NCBI GenBank assembly: GCA_904502215.1
Contig: CAJGDQ010000031.1
Span: forward strand, 1-9,551
Origin: Clostridiaceae bacterium
GTDB lineage: Bacteria; Bacillota; Clostridia; Oscillospirales; Acutalibacteraceae
Reading direction: 5' to 3'
DNA length: 9,551 nucleotides
Shown piece after piece: positions 5,925 through 9,551 of this stretch; positions within the stretch are counted from its first letter, which is position 1, and each line of letters begins with the position of its first letter. Position numbers and translations under genes: made by a program. The notes under the pieces are model-generated. The model saw only the letters and a program-made list of their open reading frames with translations. It searched no databases and was not told the origin of the DNA.

Positions 5925-7181
5925 ATGAAAAATAAATTTTTAGCAATACTTGGAATCATTTATGCCCACAAATTGATTTCGGCGGTAATAGCTTTGGTTG
6001 TTGTGGCTGCTATAACTGTTGGCTCTCTGCTTGCGGTTAACTCTAACAAACCCGAGCCCAAGCCTGTTGTTTCAAGCGAAGAGGAGGTTTCAAGCGAAGA
6101 AGAGGTTTCAAGTGAGGAAATTGTTTCTTCCGAAATAGTTTTAGAAGAGCCTGCCGAGAGCAGCAAGCCTGTTGCCTCAAAGCCTGCCCCTGCACCTGCT
6201 CCATCCCAAACTATAACCTCGGGGTATAAATACAATACTAATATGAATATTGAAAACAATATCTTTATGGATTCCTTGGTTTATACCGGTTATAAGCTTG
6301 ATTATCATCGTTCACTTGGCAAAATGTGGACATATATCCCTGCCGCAAGTAAAAGAGGAATGGGAATACTTTCCAACATAGGTTATGATTATGATGGCGG
6401 AACATCGGGCTATGAAACAAATGCAAACGGGAAACCCGATATAGCCTTTTTTGAAAAGGGAGATTTGGTTTGCGCGTCTTATGTTACTTATGTTTATTTC
6501 AACTATCTACCTAATGTTGCAGGAATTGATACCTCATCTTTAACCCGTCCTAATAGGTCTTATAGTGCTAACGATTGGTATATAGCTGCTAAGGATTGGA
6601 TTGCAAAGGGTTATTCCTCGGCAATTCCGTTTACCGCCTCAAAGGATTCAAGCGGTTGGATTCATTATAAGAGTGCCGCAAATATCCCGATAGGCTCGGT
6701 TGTTTTCTTTAAAAACTATGGTTCTAATGCCGATTATGCAAGCCACGTTGCAGTTTATGCCGGCTATAAGAACGGATATAACTGGCTTTATCATGTTGGA
6801 AACGATAACGGCCCTGAAATGTGCGCTATTGAGCGTATGTGGTATGGTCCTGACCCACAATGGCCTTTGATGGTTGTATCAACCCCATCTAATATCAGAT
6901 TTTCAGCAGCCCTTGAGGTAACCGTTAAGGATGCTGATGGAAAGCCGATGGCAAATGTTGAAACCTCTATCGGAACAACAAATGCAAGCGGTGTTGTTTT
7001 AAAGGAAGGCCTTAATTATGGAAATTATAATTTAACCTATACAATTCCAAAAGGCTATTATGCTGATAAAAACTCAATTTCGGTTAATTTAACAACAAAA
7101 AATAACAGTTTGAATAAGGTTAGCGTTACCCTTAAAAAACAACAAGCAGTAACCCCTTCAAAAGAAACTGAAAGCAAATAA
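5925..7181 (+). CDS. Membrane-anchored NlpC/P60-like protein with C-terminal SpaA-like domain
   Basis: I do not recognise a named gene. The 418-residue product has a hydrophobic segment at about 17-38 without a lipobox, so it is probably a membrane anchor or uncleaved signal. A flexible linker follows, with four six-residue repeats (VSSEEE-type, 49-72) and a Pro/Ala-rich stretch (81-94). The central domain, about 110-320, resembles NlpC/P60 cysteine peptidases: C183 in GDLVCASYV, H274 in ASHVAVYAGY and H290 in LYHVGNDNG would form the catalytic set. The C-terminal part (about 327-404: VTVKDADGKPMANVETSIG, then TNASGVVLKEGLNYGNYNL) resembles prealbumin-like/SpaA Ig-type domains. No sorting motif is seen. 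The likely role is cell-wall peptide cleavage at the surface, but substrate is unknown. GAGG lies six bases before the ATG. It is monocistronic, divergent from gdhA. Family placement is moderately sure; activity is inferred. Confidence 0.75.
   Translation: MKNKFLAILGIIYAHKLISAVIALVVVAAITVGSLLAVNSNKPEPKPVVSSEEEVSSEEEVSSEEIVSSEIVLEEPAESSKPVASKPAPAPAPSQTITSGYKYNTNMNIENNIFMDSLVYTGYKLDYHRSLGKMWTYIPAASKRGMGILSNIGYDYDGGTSGYETNANGKPDIAFFEKGDLVCASYVTYVYFNYLPNVAGIDTSSLTRPNRSYSANDWYIAAKDWIAKGYSSAIPFTASKDSSGWIHYKSAANIPIGSVVFFKNYGSNADYASHVAVYAGYKNGYNWLYHVGNDNGPEMCAIERMWYGPDPQWPLMVVSTPSNIRFSAALEVTVKDADGKPMANVETSIGTTNASGVVLKEGLNYGNYNLTYTIPKGYYADKNSISVNLTTKNNSLNKVSVTLKKQQAVTPSKETESK
6069..6140 (+). repeat. 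Four tandem 18-base units encoding a Ser/Glu repeat
   Basis: Four consecutive 18-base units start at 6069, 6087, 6105 and 6123. The first two differ at a single base, and the later two diverge progressively. They encode VSSEEE, VSSEEE, VSSEEI and VSSEIV. The unit length is a multiple of three, so copy-number change would preserve the frame. The encoded segment is an acidic, probably extended linker just outside the membrane anchor. Confidence 0.9.
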
Positions 7182-7206
7182 AAAAGCTCCCGAGAGGGAG
7201 CTTTTT
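7181..7206. terminator. Bidirectional terminator between convergent genes
   Basis: AAAAAGCTCCC (7181-7191) and GGGAGCTTTTT (7196-7206) form a perfect 11-base-pair stem with a GAGA loop. The A run on one side and T run on the other give a U tract in both directions, so it can end both the rightward surface-protein transcript and the leftward tpiA-gpmI transcript. Its first base is the last base of the surface-protein stop codon. Confidence 0.92.
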
Positions 7207-7216
7207 GTTAGTTTTA

Positions 7217-8749
7217 TTAAAGTATAATTGATTCTCCGGTCATTTCGCAGGGCTGTTCAAGTCCTAAGAGTTTAATGATTGTTGGAGAAATATCGCAAAG
7301 CTTTCCACCCTCACGAAGCTTGCAATCCTTTCCGATAACCGAGAAAGGAACAAGGTTAGTTGTGTGAGCAGTAAAGGGTGAGCCATCGATATCAAGCATA
7401 CGGTCGGCATTTCCGTGGTCGGCAGTGAGAAGCATAATTCCATTCATCTTTTCAACCGAATCGGCAACCCTGCCAACGCAGGTATCAACAGTTTCAACAG
7501 CTTTAACTGCAGCATCGAAAAATCCTGTGTGTCCAACCATATCGCAGTTTGCAAAGTTGAGGATAACAACATCGTATTTTCCGCTTTCAATAGCCTCGCA
7601 AACCTTATCGCAAACAGGCTCGGCACTCATTTCAGGCTGAAGGTCATAGGTTGCAACCTTTGGAGAATTAACAAGGATCCTATCTTCACCATCAAACATA
7701 ACCTCACGGCCTCCATTAAAGAAGAAGGTTACATGGGCATATTTTTCGGTTTCGGCAATTCTAAGCTGAGTTAATCCCTTATTTGCAAGGAACTCGCCCA
7801 AGGTGTTGGTTAAGCTTTGGGGTTTAAATGCAACCTCAACATTTGGCATAGAAGCATCATACTGAGTAAAGCAAACATAGAATACCTTTTGTCTTCCGCC
7901 TCTTCTTGTAAAGCCTGCGAAATCATCATCAACAAAGGTTCTGGTGATTTCTCTTGCTCTATCGGGACGGAAGTTGAAGAAAATAACACTGTCATTTGTC
8001 TTAATACGCTCGGTGCCTGCAACAACTGTTGGCAATACAAACTCATCAGTTATGTTTTTTCCTTCTTCATCGAGCATAGTGTAAGACTCACGAACTGCGG
8101 AGGCAGCATCATTGGTTTGAACGCCTTCGCCATAAACCAAAGCGGCATAAGCCTTTTCAACTCTTTCCCAACGGTTATCTCTATCCATTCCGTAGAATCT
8201 TCCGAGAACAGTTGCAAGCTTTCCGCAACCGATTTCCTCGAGCTTGGAGTTTAGCTCGTCAATAAAATCAGCAGCACTTGAAGGGGGAACATCTCTGCCA
8301 TCCAAAAGGGCGTGGATATAAACCTTTTCAAGACCGTTTTTCTTAGCAAGCTCAACTAAAGCATAGAGATGCTCGTTGTGTGAATGAACACCGCCGTTGG
8401 ATAAAAGTCCCATAAGGTGAAGCGCACTGTTGTTTGCTTTGCAGTTTTCAACAGCCTTCAAGAATGCGGCATTATTAAAGAAGTCGCCATCCTTAATGGA
8501 TTTGGTAATTCTGGTGAGCTCTTGATAAACAACCCTGCCTGCGCCGATATTGGTATGACCAACCTCGCTGTTGCCCATTTGACCATCAGGAAGACCAACA
8601 TCCATACCCGAAGCTCCGATTTTGGTTGTGGGGCATTCGGCAAAAATTTTATCAAGGCGTGGGGTAGAAGCGGCTTCAATAGCGTTACCTTGCTTTTCAG
8701 GGTTAAAGCCGAAGCCGTCCATAATAGTTAAAACTATAGGTTTTTTCAT
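7217..8749 (-). CDS. gpmI: 2,3-bisphosphoglycerate-independent phosphoglycerate mutase
   Basis: This cytoplasmic glycolytic enzyme interconverts 3- and 2-phosphoglycerate and needs two divalent metal ions, usually manganese. The 510 residues match the family length. The phosphatase-type domain is split around the transferase insertion. D11 in MDGFG and the phosphoserine nucleophile S61 in GQMGNSEVGHTNIG lie near the start. H122 in NGGVHSH and the HALLDGRDVPPSS and FFNFRPDRAREI segments follow. The remaining metal ligands are D403 and H407 in CDMVGHTG, D444 and H445 in TADHGNAD, and H462 in TAHTTN, at the same numbers as in the Geobacillus enzyme. GGAGAG lies seven bases before the ATG. It follows tpiA after 15 bases, so the two are almost certainly cotranscribed and end at the hairpin at 7181-7206. 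Nothing in it looks broken. Confidence 0.98.
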   Translation of the reverse strand: MKKPIVLTIMDGFGFNPEKQGNAIEAASTPRLDKIFAECPTTKIGASGMDVGLPDGQMGNSEVGHTNIGAGRVVYQELTRITKSIKDGDFFNNAAFLKAVENCKANNSALHLMGLLSNGGVHSHNEHLYALVELAKKNGLEKVYIHALLDGRDVPPSSAADFIDELNSKLEEIGCGKLATVLGRFYGMDRDNRWERVEKAYAALVYGEGVQTNDAASAVRESYTMLDEEGKNITDEFVLPTVVAGTERIKTNDSVIFFNFRPDRAREITRTFVDDDFAGFTRRGGRQKVFYVCFTQYDASMPNVEVAFKPQSLTNTLGEFLANKGLTQLRIAETEKYAHVTFFFNGGREVMFDGEDRILVNSPKVATYDLQPEMSAEPVCDKVCEAIESGKYDVVILNFANCDMVGHTGFFDAAVKAVETVDTCVGRVADSVEKMNGIMLLTADHGNADRMLDIDGSPFTAHTTNLVPFSVIGKDCKLREGGKLCDISPTIIKLLGLEQPCEMTGESIIL

Positions 8750-8764
8750 ATTTTATCTCTCCGA

Positions 8765-9532
8765 TTATTTGCTTGCAGCTTTAACGATAACTGCAAAATC
8801 TTCGGCTTTAAGGGAAGCACCGCCGATAAGACCGCCGTCAACATTAGCTTTAGCAACTAATTCATCAGCATTCTTAGCGTTCATAGAACCGCCACACTGA
8901 ATAGTAACGGTTTCAGCAACCTCTTTGCCGTAAACCTCGGCAATAGCCTCACGAACATAGCCGTTGCCCTCATCAGCCTGCTCAGCAGTTGCGGTAACGC
9001 CTGTTCCGATAGCCCAAACAGGCTCATAAGCGATGATGATATTCTTTAATTGCTCTTTAGTTACATTGGTAAGAGCCATTTTGGTTTGGAATTTAAGAAG
9101 AGTTTCGGTATAACCGAGTTCTCTTTGCTCTAAGGTTTCACCAACGCAAACGATAGCGGTAAGACCAGCGTTAACTGCAGCTAAGGTGCGAAGATTAACA
9201 GTTTGGTCGGTCTCACCGAAATACTGTCTTCTCTCACTGTGGCCGATAACAACATACTTAACGCCTGATTCAACAAGCATCTGGGCAGAAATTCCGCCTG
9301 TATATGCACCTGAAGCCCTGAAGTGAACATTCTCAGCTCCGATTTCAATATTGGAGTTCTTAGCTGCCTCAACAGCGGCAGGGATATCAATAAAGGGAAC
9401 GCAAAGAACAACCTTGCAGTCAGCTCCTGCAACCAAAGGCTTCATTTCGTTGATGAGAGCGGTAGTTTCAGTGGGAGTTTTATTCATTTTCCAGGTGCCT
9501 GCGATAACCGCAGCACGAGTAGCTTTATTCAT
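8765..9532 (-). CDS. tpiA: Triosephosphate isomerase
   Basis: This cytoplasmic homodimeric TIM-barrel enzyme interconverts dihydroxyacetone phosphate and glyceraldehyde 3-phosphate. The 255-residue length is normal. The catalytic residues are present: K15 in AGTWKMN, H98 in VIGHSERRQYFGETD, and E170 in AYEPVWAIGTG, which also holds the mobile loop 6. Two neighbouring active-site positions are unusual: the Asn of the common GNWKMN motif is T13, and the Tyr of the common YGGS motif is C213 (QCGGSMN). The phosphate-binding GGAS near 237-240 is intact. The ATG at 9532-9530 has AAGGAG eight bases upstream (9546-9541), inside the window. gpmI follows after 15 bases. Its promoter and any earlier operon genes lie beyond the right edge; gap and pgk are the usual partners, which is an inference. 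Confidence 0.97.
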   Translation of the reverse strand: MNKATRAAVIAGTWKMNKTPTETTALINEMKPLVAGADCKVVLCVPFIDIPAAVEAAKNSNIEIGAENVHFRASGAYTGGISAQMLVESGVKYVVIGHSERRQYFGETDQTVNLRTLAAVNAGLTAIVCVGETLEQRELGYTETLLKFQTKMALTNVTKEQLKNIIIAYEPVWAIGTGVTATAEQADEGNGYVREAIAEVYGKEVAETVTIQCGGSMNAKNADELVAKANVDGGLIGGASLKAEDFAVIVKAASK

Positions 9533-9551
9533 TTTTATTTCTCCTTATTAC

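Noticed and set aside
5960..6259. 99-codon minus-strand frame over the Ser/Glu repeat region
   Set aside because: Its repetitive composition simply mirrors the tandem repeat on the other strand; no ribosome site is seen.
7817..8254. 145-codon plus-strand open frame inside gpmI
   Set aside because: It is wholly antisense to a confidently assigned gene with all catalytic residues intact, and has no promoter or ribosome site.
1..9551. A defence, mobile-element or other wholly new system
   Set aside because: I looked for terminal repeats, transposase or recombinase motifs, nuclease domains, regularly spaced repeats and unusual gene clusters, and saw none. The genes are transport, central metabolism and one surface protein.

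Overview
This 9.55 kb window looks like chromosome from a low-GC Gram-positive anaerobe of the class Clostridia, probably a gut member of the Oscillospiraceae/Ruminococcaceae group. This is inferred from the AT-rich sequence, GGAGG-type ribosome binding sites, a lipoprotein-type solute-binding protein, and a glutamate dehydrogenase that closely resembles, from memory, the Clostridium symbiosum enzyme. No tRNA, rRNA, CRISPR array, insertion sequence or phage gene is visible. Seven protein genes fill almost all of the window, and no gene-free stretch exceeds about 185 bases.

Region 1 (1-4262, minus strand) is a carbohydrate uptake operon. In transcription order it has a solute-binding lipoprotein, a MalF-type permease, a MalG-type permease, and malQ (4-alpha-glucanotransferase), which runs off the left edge. 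The first three genes are joined by one-base TAATG overlaps. malQ starts at a GTG inside the last codons of the second permease. The layout predicts uptake of malto-oligosaccharides followed by cytoplasmic disproportionation. No transporter ATPase is encoded here, so a shared MsmK/MalK-type ATPase is expected elsewhere.

Region 2 (4346-5804, minus strand) is a self-contained glutamate dehydrogenase unit (gdhA), with a good sigma-70-type promoter upstream and a hairpin terminator downstream. Its coenzyme-binding residues resemble those of the NAD-dependent C. symbiosum enzyme.

Region 3 (5845-7206, plus strand) is one divergently transcribed gene with its own promoter and an inverted repeat around the -35 box. 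It encodes a membrane-anchored, NlpC/P60-like cysteine-peptidase-fold protein with a Ser/Glu repeat linker and a C-terminal beta-sandwich-like domain. This is the least ordinary protein in the window. A bidirectional terminator separates it from the next, convergent genes.

Region 4 (7217-9551, minus strand) holds two lower-glycolysis genes, tpiA then gpmI, 15 bases apart. They are probably the end of an operon whose earlier genes (often gap and pgk) lie beyond the right edge. The triosephosphate isomerase keeps its three catalytic residues but differs from the family consensus at neighbouring active-site positions.

Most of the window is housekeeping metabolism. I found no convincing evidence of a wholly new system. 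The points most worth a second look are the cell-surface protein, the triosephosphate isomerase substitutions, the glutamate dehydrogenase coenzyme residues and the candidate operators.
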